A stretch of DNA of 64,000 nt, taken from assembly GCA_003586115.2 (NCBI GenBank), contig QVOM02000119.1:45558742-45622741 (forward strand), in the 5' to 3' direction. This document shows, in pieces, positions 1 to 13,400 of this stretch (the first letter of the stretch is position 1; every line of letters begins with the position of its first letter). The position numbers were made by a program, and so were the translations under genes. A model generated the notes under the pieces. That model did not search any database and was not told where the DNA came from. It saw nothing but the letters and a program-made list of their open reading frames with translations. This DNA is from Salvator merianae. Lineage: Eukaryota; Chordata; Lepidosauria; Squamata; Teiidae.

Positions 1-95
1 TTTTCTCTCAGGGTTTACTCCCTTAGCTTTTTCCTTTCCGAAGATCCTCGCAAGGCAGTGAGGCTACTTAATTGGCAGTGAGGGTACTTAATTGG

Positions 96-205
96 GAAGA
101 CCAAAAGGGGTTCCAGGACTAAGCAAGGATTCAAACCTGGGGACTTGTGGGTTCTATCCTAGTGCTCTTAACCATGGAGTCACCAGAGAGTCTTACCTTA
201 CTGTT
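96..205 (-). repeat. tRNA-derived SINE head (decayed)
   Basis: Read on the minus strand this gives TGGTTAAGAGCAC followed about 30 nt later by CAGGTTTGAATCC. These resemble a tRNA A-box region and B box in the spacing of MIR/CORE-type or squamate tRNA-SINEs. It lies in the SCYL2 intron; family assignment is tentative. Confidence 0.45.
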
Positions 206-1059
206 CAAAGTTTTTTTTGTCATAGTGCTTTTATCTTCAAACTCCTGTTATTACCATCAACACTGACCGCTTTGGGCTTTCTATGGTCCCCTTCAGAGTG
301 GAGTATAGCAAGGCATTAGATGTGGTGTTCCCTTTCACGTTATATTGGGCCAAATATAACTGTCATTAAAGTCAATATGATATTTATTTATTTCATAATA
401 AAATCAGTGGGAATAATTAAGCCCAGATCAAATCCATATAATGTTTTCTTGTAATTTCTAAAAGCAGCATTTCAGCATTCCAATTAAAGTTTCAACCTGT
501 GCCTATTTTTCTATTCTCAAATCATTTGTGGAGATATTTCCCCTGTCTCTTCTACCTGTTTAGTGATAGGCAGAAAGCATTTTTGTAATGTGATATTCTC
601 TGGTTTCTATTTTTACATTCTTTTGATCATCATATGACTTTCTTATCATATGCATTAATTTTATTTTGCTGTTGCCACACCTTTATTGGTGCTTTAATTT
701 ATTTTAGTTTTAATATAATTTAAGTTAATATTACTAAGGGATGGGGGAAGAGAAGAAATACAAAGGACTGATTGCAGACAAGATTTAAAAGCATCATCCC
801 TTGAGCAATTCCATGCTTCCACAGTCTATTAATTATAGCAGAGGCTGAGAAGAGCTGGCAACACAATGATACAATGGCAAAATTACTGCAGAAACACTGA
901 ACATGTTGCAGGAAATGGGAAGATGCATATCTTCATGAATCACATTTGGTAGTTAGCATAGGATTTTTTTAAAAAAATTAAGAAATTAGATTTGAAGTTT
1001 GAAATTGCTTCCCATTTTTTTAAAGCATAATTTCCCTGTCTAGCATCCTTAAAATCCTA

Positions 1060-1241
1060 ATATAAGCATCTTGTGTGATTACTGGAAAAACAGATGAGCA
1101 AACTAAAGATCCTATCCACCCAAAGTCTCTGGTTTTGGGTGTACTTAAAATCCTAAGTACACTCAAAAACAGAGTCTTTGGGTGGATAGGATCCTTAGTT
1201 TGCTCATCTGTTGTTCCAGTAATCACACAAGATGCTTATAT
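1060..1241. mobile_element. 182-bp near-perfect palindromic element (hairpin MITE)
   Basis: The left arm 1060-1150 and right arm 1151-1241 are reverse complements with 7 mismatches in 91 positions and no real loop. The outer bases (TATAAGC...GCTTATA) allow a TA target duplication, as in Tc1/mariner-type non-autonomous elements. It sits in an SCYL2 intron, its nearest edge about 80 bp past the donor of the 1321-1440 exon. Confidence 0.85.
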
Positions 1242-1320
1242 ATACCTGCAAAGAAAGGTAATCATAGCTAATGTAAGTTATACAAGATAAAACATCTTTT
1301 TCATGCGATGGAATCCTTAC

Positions 1321-1440
1321 TTGTTTGACCGGAGGAGTAATTGTGTGAGGCTGAGGTTTAAGTGGTTGTTGGTTTTTCAGTTTTTGTGCTTGTTCCTGTT
1401 CTTTTGCTAGTTTTTGCTTCTCTTCAAGGGTAAGTGATCC
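1321..1440 (-). CDS. SCYL2: SCYL2 coding exon, last one in the window
   Basis: It encodes residues 674-713: GSLTLEEKQKLAKEQEQAQK, LKNQQPLKPQPHTITPPVKQ. This is a charged coiled coil followed by a Pro/Gln linker. Splices are TTGAAG|GGATCA and CAA|GTAAGG. No further SCYL2 exon was recognised in 1-1320, so the C-terminal part lies outside the window. Confidence 0.96.
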
Positions 1441-4400
1441 CTTCAAAAGAAGAAACATAGCATAAACATCAATTATCATAGAATTATCAAATTAACATAG
1501 AATTATCAAATGTCTATTGAACAGTAAAATCCTCAAAGCAGCTCTACTTATTCAAGTTTTCAAGGTAAATTATTTAAAAACAAAATTTTTATTGCACTAA
1601 GTAAATATTACTTTCTACTAAATTAGTAAGACAGAATAAAGGAGGAAAAAAATCACTAAAGTCTGGATGCAGAAATAGTTAGTCTCTCTCTCTCTCTCTC
1701 TCTCTCCCTCCCCTGGGTTTCAACAACATGAATAGTTTCAATGAGGATATTTTTTTCTTTCTACTTTTGTGCAGTGTCACAGATAAACTATAACCATCGC
1801 TGACAGATGTGACTGGAAAAAGATGCCAAATATTTTAATTGTTAAAATTATCAAAGAAAAGGAAGTAAATGAAGCTGATGGAGTCAATGGGTTTCTCAGA
1901 GAAAGTGATGATTTGAAGGAGAGGGGACACAGGAAGCTACCTTATATGAGGGGTTCAGCTATCTAATATATACACTGAAAACTTTCAAAACTTTGTTAAT
2001 GTTCTTTCCAATCACCAGCCTTTTTTTCATCAGGAGTTATTACAAACTGAGTCTGTATCACTGACATAAAAAAGTAGAATCTTGAAGGAATAAGATGATT
2101 GCTAATGGTGTCTTGCAGAACACAATTTGCCACCACTGTTTTAAAATAACAAAAGAGGATCAGTTCTTTTCAGGTTTACTTCAGAATAACTTTCCTAATG
2201 GTACTGGAACTCACTTCCAAAAAACCCACAGTGTTCTGCTATACTTCATCTTGCTTCTAATGTGTCACCTTCTGACAATATACTATTTATTAGACAATTC
2301 TTGAAAAATTATAATGTGATAAATCAACTAAAATACACATGCACAAAGAACAAAACCAAACCCTCTTGTATTTGACTGCTATTTTCTGTCCTTCCTAACA
2401 GAAACTCACTTGCAATAACACTGGACTACATGTCACGACATCCGTGCATGTGCAATGATACTTCGCTCAAGGACAGAGAAAAAAGTGGCAGCATCTGAAT
2501 GGTTAAGGAACAACTGAGTTTTGTAGACATTTCCAGTGTTCAGCTGTTCCTAAAGGGCCCCTGGGTTCCATGGAGACAACAGCATTGCTGGGTGAAGCAC
2601 CTACAAGTCCCGTGCCTCTTTAACAGTCATCAAAACAGGTTGAAATAGCTGTTCACACAGGCCTCTATATTCTTTACATACTGCAAAACAGTATTATTCT
2701 GATGATATTTTGATATACTTTGGATTTTGCCCAATATCTCCTAAAGTAACTTTGCCATATGTTAGAACTTGGTAACGTGGTTCAAATTTGGCATACTCTG
2801 TTTAAAATGTTTTTAATATGAGAACAAGTACAAGATCAGTTGATTATCAAATACCATTCTAGCTAATATTGTATTTGCATTTAACAGAGAAGAAAGAAAC
2901 AATCTGAAAGCCATTCTGATATGAATCTTCACTTCTCTAGCAGAAAAATCATTTTGATTTCAAACATTTCTCAGGCTGCATATCACAAAAACTCCCAGTA
3001 TCCTCCTCCTGTAGGTTACAGTACCCCCCCCCATCCCTCCCCATTTTCTTGTCACTTCTTCCATTTTTTTAGACTACAAATTAATATTCTGAAGCCATGT
3101 GGCCTCTATCAACACCAACAAAAACGAAGAAAGAACTAGTAAATGAAGATCCACTTCAATTTAATTTGGTAGGCAATCATAATGATCGAAGAAAAATATC
3201 TCTTGCAGCTTTTGTGTGCAAATTTCTTATTAACTTGAATCACAGACTGTTGACCACAGCTTACCTTTCTCTGATTTATCAAGACTCCATTCTCTTTACA
3301 GTCAGATCCACTAGTTAAAATATCTGTGGCTAGATTGGTAAACACCCTGTCAATCTGTTACAATAAAAACAAGATCCGTATACAAAATATTAAATATAAA
3401 AATAATGATTCACTCTGTCCCTCCCACTAACATAAGATTAATTGAATAAATATAGATTCTTACTTGATTGCCTGTATTATTGACTTTTGTTTCTTCAGCT
3501 GCACTTACTTGATTAGTTATATCCAAAGACCTGGAATACAAAGCTGTAGTTCTAGTAAGATACTGACAAATAATTTCTGCCTACAAATCAATCCAATAAA
3601 TATGTAAATTACATGTTCCATGTTCTACCAAGGAAAACAGCAAGCAGTTACTGTTATATGTTTTTTTGATTCAGCACAAGAAAATATATACTTACACTCT
3701 ATTGCAAAGCCTAATAAGCATTTGTGTGCCACTTTGCATGAATCCAATATAGCTTAGAGTCTTACCTTCTAAGAATCTATGTATTTTCTTCTAAGAGTCC
3801 ATGTATAATCCTAACCTTTTCCTAACCTATTTGGGTATACTTGGCCATAAATGCTCTCATCATTAAAAAAAAAAATGGTGACTGCTTCTAACCAGAAACC
3901 AATATGCCACCACCAATACTGAACACAGATACATCCTAAAGAAGGTTTGGACCTCATACAACTGTTTCAAAATCTGCTGGCACTGCTCTAACATTAGCAG
4001 GATACGGGTATCTGACAGCAATTAGGGTGTAGGAGGGTTGTAAATTGCTGTTCTTTCAGCAAAGGGGATTTCTACACTGACAGCATAAGTGCTGCTGCAG
4101 CAGAGCCCAACTGGTGAGACACTTGTACAAACCAGTGTATCCATCCCTCAGCCTAGGGGATCTGCAGTTTCGAATGAATTTGCTCTGATTACCAGTGCAA
4201 AGAATTAAAACATACACAAGTAAAAGTATTTATTCCCACCCCTAACCCAGAGAAAGATTTTCATCTCACTTGCAGATAGTTTTATTATTTAACCCATTTA
4301 GCTATTTTAAAAACTCCTACTCCTGCTCAGATGCACACCTTTAGGATCCCTTAGTATGCATGTTCCAAATCTGACAGCATAAAATTACAGTTAACTTAGT

Positions 4401-7400
4401 ATGGTCGATTTGGAATTCTTGAACTGATGGAATACATAGTGAATGATGTATAATAAATCAGGTCAGTCACAGGAGAGAACTTCACACTGTTAGCTATTGC
4501 TTCTCTGAAAAGCCCTTTGTTCAGCATTACTACATCACTGTAGTAAAGCACTATTATCCTTTTAAATATACTGCTAGGATGTAAGCATTGTAGGTGAGGA
4601 AATTGTTATTTGTACTATATATAGCTTTAGATTTAATATAGATTAAGACTATTTGATCTTATCTTTGTGTTTTATCTTTATTTTTTAGATTGTGCTACGT
4701 CGAATATTTCTCTTGGGCTGATATTTATGCTTTTAAGTATACTGTTAGAAAGTATTGCAGATGAGAAATATTTTTGTCATTTTCCATGCTACGGTTTGTT
4801 TTAGATAGATAGATAGGTAGATAATGCATTTGCACATGTTTCTGGGTGTGAATGTAAGGCAGTGTCATGCGCCTATGCGGTCATATGACTGTGATATATA
4901 GATATACAAACTCTTTTGATTATTCTATGGATATATTATTTTAGGTTACTCTTTAATACTATAAATATCACTGAAGAAGATCCCAGGAATGGGTTCAAAA
5001 TATGTTTGGCAATACTCATGTATATGGTATTGCAACGTTTGTTCTGGTGTCTCTCACATATATGATATTGTATTGCTTTATTTTGAAAAATAGGAATTCT
5101 GCATTTTTTGGTATTACACATTTTAATTTTCTTCCTTTTTTATTTAAAAACATTCATCCATTTTGTCTGACATAGTACATACTATCCTAGAAGTAGTTGA
5201 CTATTTGTTATATATTTGGACTTCTGTGTATGTGCAGACTTATGTATGAGATATGGGTGTATAAGTTTTAATTTCAATATATACTAATATATGTGTTGTT
5301 GCGATATATTTTCAATACAAATTTGTTATATGTGCCATTATTGTTGACTGGGACTTGTGAGGTTGTCATTCTCTATTATAAATGAAAGCAACACTATAAA
5401 GCTTTAAGACACTATAAAGATGTAAGACATTAAATTACCCAATTCATGGCAAATAAAAGAAATAATACATAAACTTACTTTTGCTGTTCTTGCATAATGT
5501 GGATTTGTTCAAGTTTGGTCTTATGTTCTGTTTCTAATTTACATAGCATCTCTTTTATGACTGAAATGAAGGAATTAAACTAGAAAAGAAATACATTTTA
5601 CAACATGAACATAGTTTAAACATTTTATCTTGTATTATAAAATTATAGACCAAGAAAAATAAAAGAAACTAACCTGCATAAGACAAAATTATCATGCAAC
5701 AAACAGAAGGTGACTAAAATAGTTGCATGTATTGCTTATATTATTTTAGAGATTTGCACTATTATGAGCAAACTGTACCATATAAAATATGAGAATTTGT
5801 CAATATTTAAGTTAGTCCTTACACAAGAGATATATTTCTCATGTACTATTTTTCTCAAAGGCTTAACAATGCATGACAATTGAGACTCAGAACGTCGTAT
5901 CAAGGCAAAAAATAGGAACCTACTAATTTAATTAAAAAAACAAAAGAGCTAACAGAAGAAAAGCATCCACACACACACACACTCGCCAGCAATGTGCATA
6001 TTGCTGCTGCTGATCACGATTAGCTACAAAGCACAAATTAGAGCTCCACAGCTTTACCGGGAGCTGATAGTCAGCTCCTGGTAAACTACGTTCACACGTT
6101 TCTGGGTGCGAATGCACCGCCATGCCATGTGCCTGTGCAATCACATGACTGTGCTTGTGCACACCTGCGCACTGCACAGCACTGCTGGTTGCCATGGCAG
6201 TGGCAGGATGCTTCCTAGACACTGCCATGGTAAGGATCAAGCAAGGATACCAGCATTCACACTGTGAATCCTGGTGTCCTCCTGATGGTAAGGACTATAG
6301 CCACGCAGTGTGGACAGTGTCCACACTGCGTGGTCAATATCACCGTGGAATGTTTGTAGTCGAACATTCCACACTGACAAGCGCAAAAACACCCTTAGTC
6401 TCCATAATGTAAATACATAGCCATATAGAGAATACTGAAACGTAATTATGAGAAACAAACATACTCATAAGGGGAGACAATACTGGGGAAATCTTGGAAG
6501 AGAAAGGAACTCAATAAGGCACAGAAATGTGTTGCAGTTTTGATCTGTCTTTCCACAATGCTGTCTGTTATTAAAATGCTTAAGAAAATTATAACAGAAG
6601 CACAAACATATATATCTATATCTATTTTGAAATAACTACCATGACCAAACTAAATGAAATTTCCCTTTCAAGAGTCTGACAGTGCCCAATTAAGAATTGC
6701 CCTAACATCTTTACAAATTCTATGGAAACAGCAACTATTTCTAAGGAAATCAAGACAAGCAAATACTATATGTGCATTTTTTTAGATCCTTGGTATCTAT
6801 TAGCAGCACATGAAGGGTCACTTGAAGCCGTTTCAAAGCACTCTTTTCTGCATTGTCCTTGAGCACACAGGAACCATTTAACATGCAAGTACAGATCTTC
6901 CCAGGACCCAAAGAAAATACTTTGTCCTGCCTGCAGAAGTGCAAAGTTGAAACAATATTCCAAATGTTTAAATAAACACACACTAAAGGTCTATTCATAG
7001 GAATTTCCCTACCAAATGGATCAGGACTGTATTTCACCCAGCAAATAAAAATGAATTTCATGTGGCAAATGCTGAAGTTTAAATGACTGAGTAGGAGTAA
7101 ACATCATCACCACCACCAAACTACATTTAACGCCAAATGTAATGCAGAATGTCATCTTGCAACAGCTTGCAGTCAGACCTTCTCAGTGGTGGCACCTTCC
7201 CTTTGGAATGCACTCCCCTCTGCTGTTTGTGAAGCGCATGCCGACACTTACAATTTATAGGTGCCTATTAAAGACTTATCTTTTTACACTGGCATTCCCT
7301 GTGTGAAAGTTTGTTTCTCCCCTGGCCCACTCAGGTTTAATTGCTGTTTTATTGTTTTTACCCTTGCCTTTAATACTCTGTAAACCACTTTGAATTTTTT

Positions 7401-10400
7401 AATGGGAAGCAGTATAGAAAAGTCTTACATAAATAAATAAATAATATTATTTAAAGCTGCTGTCCTAAGTGCATTTTCGTGAATCTAAAGTTTTACTAAA
7501 ACCAAATGAAATATGAAAAAACCGAAATCTTACCTGATTTAAATTAAGATTGTTTTCAATGCAAAGAGGAATCAAATGGGGCAGCACCTTTCCTGCAAGT
7601 TGTTCTTTTGTTATTCCCAGTTTCTTATGGCTAAATGTGCATTTATAAATTCCTGTCATGAAATATTACAATGGTTTAGCAACTAGACATGCTCTAATTT
7701 TAGGGGGAAAATGTTTTAAACACACAATTCAAACTGCACATAACATGTATGGAATTTTTGCATTTTTCTTGGGACGAGGAAGTAGAGAAACAGGAGATAA
7801 TGAACTATTTACTACTGCCACTAAAGCTACTAAAACAAACTTGTAAATTAATTGAAAATGAAAGCAGAAAGTTTTGGTACATTATTTATTAACAATGGCA
7901 ATAAAGGGCAATATATCTACATATTATTGCTTTGGAAACTATGTATTATAATACTGTAAAAAGAGGACTACAGATACGAAAGGGAGGGAAAAAAGTGTTA
8001 CCTAGAATTCCCATAAGAACAGCAGGCTCCTTGGAAGGAATTTGTTGCAAAAAAGGCAAAATATCATCAAGAACAAACCACTTGTCCAAATACTCCAAAA
8101 TCTTTCCCAGACATACTAAGGAATTTACACGTACCTAGTAGAAAAACAAATCCTCTACAATAAACGTCTTTAAAAATGAACTTAAAATATATCAAGAGTT
8201 ATAAAGTAAATGAATGCCCATGCAATTAGAGAATGTAAATTTAAAATTAATTTCTTGTGAATTATCATTACTCTTAATATGTAGTCCTAAATTCATGTAC
8301 CACGGAGTAAGCCCTACTGAAGTTAATGCAACTTGCTTCTGGAAACAATAATTTTTTTTTTTAAAGCCTCTTTCTTACAGCGAACAATAAATTATGAGAG
8401 AGACCAGAACCCTTATTTTCTAATAGGAATTATCAGTTAATAAGCATTGTGAAGGCATTATATGTTTAATATATTCCTAAACCAAGTGCTTTTAGTAACA
8501 GAAATATATTAAAACCATAAAACAGTCAAATAATAAAAAGACAAAAAAATCATAACAGGTAACTGGATTAATCCAATGCTGGTCACTTCCTTTGAGCTCC
8601 CCTCAGTATAAACACTGGAAATTTAAACACATTCAGTCATCTCTTCACATTAAGTCTTTTGTTCTGCTAAATATCATCGATCTCTAATAAAGCACTTGAA
8701 AGCTAATGGTTTCTGACCCCTGTCAATTTTTTCTGAAAAAAGAATACAGAAAAATGATGGCATCCAACACTAACTTGAGGATATGTTTTTACAGATACCT
8801 TGTTTACAGCTAACAAGGGAAAATCATAATCACCCATGAATAAGCAAGGCTCACAAAAAGCTTGTACATGATTAGAAGTGATGGTACAATATTATAGAGG
8901 CTTATCAAGTGCAGCTGGATATAGTATTCTAAAATTTAGGTAGGTTGGGGACCTGTTTTCAATAGACACTCGTCTCAGTGTTACTGGGAGGTATGAAGCA
9001 AAGAGAAAAAAATTAATTTGGTGAAAAATTCGTAAATTAACTTTAAGTGAGTCAAAAATGAATAATAACAACTAATATAAGTTAAGAAGTATATGGAGGA
9101 TTAAAAAATGAAATATTTAGGGGACTATTTAGTTAAGAATGAAAATAAAATAACTCCTGCAAATTATAATTAACTATGGAAAAAAACCAAGGAAATAATT
9201 AAAGGAGTGAGCAAATAAATATATGATAAGTGGAGGAATAACAGCTGTAAAAGTTTTATTGATCCCTAGATTTTTATATTTTTTCCATGTATTGGGATAG
9301 GAAATAAGGAAATGGATCTTTGGAAATAAAAAACCAAGAAACAGAAATATAGTACTAAGTGTGAAATATGAAGGAGGATGGGCCATATCTAAATTAGAAA
9401 CGTATTATAACATCTTTCAACTACAAAGATTACTAGGGCTGGAGAGGAATAAAGAGAAAAAGTGGATGAGGACAGAAAAATACTGGAATAATGTGGATCA
9501 AATATTAATAATATTTGATAAATTAGATAGGAAAGCAATAAAAAGTATGTAATGCACCATTAAGAACATTAGCGATATGGAAAAAATGGAGAAAGTTATT
9601 AATCCCCAGAGTATCCAAGTTTGCCAAGTTGGATTAATAGAGAAGGCCAAGTTTTACACAACAGAATATTAAACAGGTTAAGAACTAGGGGTTATATAAA
9701 AATAGGAGACTTGTACAAGGATAATGGGACACGAGTAAGTCAACACAAATTAAGAGAAGAATTAGATCAGAATTCTTGGTTACAAATTATGGGAATAAGT
9801 AGGTTTATAAATGATCTGAGAATAAAATAAGAACTATCCAAAGCAAATACAGATTTTGAGAATATAATTATCAGAAAAGAGGTAGGAGACTTGAGAACTG
9901 GAGGTAGAATCTACCAAATATTGTTGGGCAAAGAGACATCATACAGAACAGTCTGTAGTAAAGATGCAGGAAGATATAGAGACAGAAAAAATATATATTA
10001 GAAAATATTTAAGGGAAACAGGTAAGACAAAAAATCTAAGAATAAAAGAATTAAATTTATAAACAAATGGTATAGAACACTGTGTCAGTTGGCGCATAAG
10101 GGATTAAACATTAGTCTGTAGTGTTAGTGTAAGAAAAGAGGAACCTATATACATCTCTGGTGATATTATAAAGGGATAAAGAAGTTCTGGGATGAGATTG
10201 GATGGGAAATAAACAACAAAAATTGGAGATAATATTGTATAGTCTAAAGGAAGGATATTAATGCAGCAAAGACAAAGGACAAATATTTAGTGGTACAATT
10301 ATTATTGGCAGCATAGGCAATGGTTGTGAAATACTAGACAACCTCAGAAGAAAGATCAAAGAAACAATGGTATGAATGCGTGGGAGAACAATTAATGTTG

Positions 10401-13400
10401 GATTTCTTAAGAGAGAGAAGGTTAATCTGTAAGGGACAGCCACCCAAAACCCCCACCCACCAAAATGGGAGGAAATTGAATATGTGCAGAATAGAAGAGG
10501 GAACTCTACCATATGAAGTTTAGTTAAAGTAATCTCCAAAATGGAAGAAAGAGGATTATAAGCTAGTGACCCATCAGGTTCTTGGGGGGGTGGGGGGGTA
10601 ATGGGAGGGGGTAAAATAGAAAAAAAAAAAGAATTTATGTTTAAACTTTTATGTACAGAATTGTCCAATAGGTTCAACACACAACTAACAGCTACAGTAC
10701 AGTTATTGTAAAGACATGGACAGATTTATGTGTCTTCAAAATAAAATTAATAAAACTGTTCTTAAAAAAGTTAAGTAGTATATAATAAATTATAAAATAA
10801 AGAATAGCGGAGCAAGGAAGTTTGGTTAAAATCAAAAGAGGAGCATCATGCCAGAAAGCTTGGGAACAAATGTTAGTAAGTATGTGTTATGAAAGTTTGT
10901 TTCAATAAGCACCGGTATCAACTTTCTGAAAAATGGTAGTTGAAAACAAAGTACCATTTTGCTAAGAGATAAAATGAGACAGAAGAACTACTAAATACAG
11001 CTCCCCTGTGAAGTTGTGGCATGTTCACCAAGAATTCTTAAGCCAAATAAAATAGACGAGCAGGGAATTCCATAAAGGAGGACACTGTGGCTCCTTTTTA
11101 AGTAATATCAAACATCATTTTACCAAATTACTGGTTGCTATCAAAAAGTATCTGAAACAATAAATGGGTAAAGGGACGCAAACATTTGCAATATATAAAA
11201 CAGCTATTCCACAGGGCCAATTAGGATTCTGCACAGACGCAAGCATATTCTTTTTCCTTAGAGAAATTTAGTTTAAACCAATGTTTGCTTTGTGACTAAC
11301 AGCACATCTAGTTTACTTATGTATGGTATGAAGAAATATTTCGTTTTGTCTGTTTCAATTCTTCCAAGATTCACTGGGTGATCTCTAGTTTTAGAATTTT
11401 GGAAAGGGAAAAAAACTCTCATCCACTTTGTCCACACCATGCAGTTTTATAAACTTATATCATGCCTCCCTCACACATTTCCTTTCTATATCATAAGAAC
11501 TTCCATAGTTCTACTATACTTATTCTCTGCTTGGAAAAGGACATGACTAATCTGAAATATTACCAGCAGGTAAGGCCCCTGGCTCATTTTGTGAACCCTA
11601 GCCTAATGGGCATATTCCAACTCTCTCACACACTTGTAAAATATATACATAAAAGGCATGAACTACATTTCAGAAGAGAAAAACTTACAGCAAGAGATGA
11701 TGTTTGTAAACATGCATTTTTAATCCTCGGTATCAATGAATTTTTCATTGATGGATAATCTATAAGGTTGGCAAATGTTGGAATTATATTCAAGCAGAGT
11801 TCCTGCAAATAAAAGAACAATACTAAGGTTTATAAATAGTGTAGAGTTTGAGAGTTCAATGTTCTTTTTTTTAAAATGTTTTGCTATGATATTTTATTTG
11901 TTTAAATAAAACAAATTTATTTCAGTTTATTTAGTAGTAACAGAAGCATAGCTTACCATAAAAAACACACATATGGCATAAAATCCAAGTTACCATGATG
12001 AAAATTTTAAGAAAATACAAATACATACAATTATGTTGATAACATAGGAAAGCTTCTCTTACTGTACTTACAAAAATATTCCTGTGTTCAAAAGATACTT
12101 GGAACAAACCAGTAAACACACAGGTTCTCTGTGATTCTCCTACTCCCATGCCATCTTCCATCATGTTTTAGTAGGTCCCCCACCACGGTCATGATTTTTT
12201 TAACTTAGAAGGTATCCTTTTTTAGTTGACCCATTGGGCAACTCCAAGAAGGTGAAGGGATTAAGTATTACAGCATAAAAGAATTAGATATTTTATTAAA
12301 CTGGCTAATTTTTTTTAAAAAAATTCCATGACATCTTTTGAGCAGCTAATGCTGTGCCTCTTGTTTCTCTATTGTTATAGACTTTTACCAAAATTTTTGT
12401 GACTCTACTAATTCTTTATTCTTAAGTATTTCTAGTCTATTATTTATTTTATTTAAGAATTCATATCCTGCCCTTCATCTGAACAGCCAAGGGTGGGTTA
12501 CAATATTCTTAATCTTGAATAAACTATGATGGTTACTATATTAATTCACACTTGCTCTATTCCCAAATTCTGCTACTATAAAATAATCTTTTGAGGTTGC
12601 AGACTACTAGACTCCTGCTTTTCAATAAACAATCAATTAATAAAGTCAATTTTAAAAGGAAAATTGACATTTCCAAAACTAGCATTTAATGGAAAAATAA
12701 AGATGCATCTTTTGCATATTCTTCCTTGAATGGCATTTAACATTTTTATAACATACCACCTTATGATATCTTATCTAAAAAAATGAGGTGCAGTCAAGAT
12801 AATGAAAATATATGTTCTTTTCAGCATATAATTTCTCCAGCTGTTATGAACAAAAATTAAGTTAACCAAACCTGTATTTGAATTGAAGGTGCTTCTAAGG
12901 CTCTGTAAACCATTGGTAGAACACTGTTCTTTATTTCATCTGGAGGTGTTTTGGTTAGTAACAAATCCATTTTTTGAAGAAATATTAACAGAATCTGTTT
13001 TTTAAAAAAAAACATACACACAAAAGTGTACATATGTCAACATTTTTATTTTTGTTAGTCTGCTTTCGTAGTCATATTTGTTGTTGAACTGTACAAACAG
13101 TAATATATGGACAAAGCAAATGCATAAACTCACCATGTTGCTAGCCTGTAAGCATGGAAAACAAGAACATCTAGTTTTAAGAAAGCAATTGTATAATAAG
13201 CATTTATACTTTAGGATATAGAACTTTACATCCATATTCTAAAAAAAATATATCTAACTTTTCAATGAATTTACAATAAAAAAATCAGTTGTTTGGAAAT
13301 GTTATTGATTAGATTTATTTTTTAAGATTTTCATTTTGCAGTATTAGTGTGGTATAATGACTAGGACAACAGGAATACTGAAATTACAGTACTGTGGCAA

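Noticed and set aside
10258..10680. 140-codon minus-strand frame
   Set aside because: It is antisense to the decayed L1 3' region and includes a poly-C/poly-T low-complexity stretch, so it is a shadow of the element.
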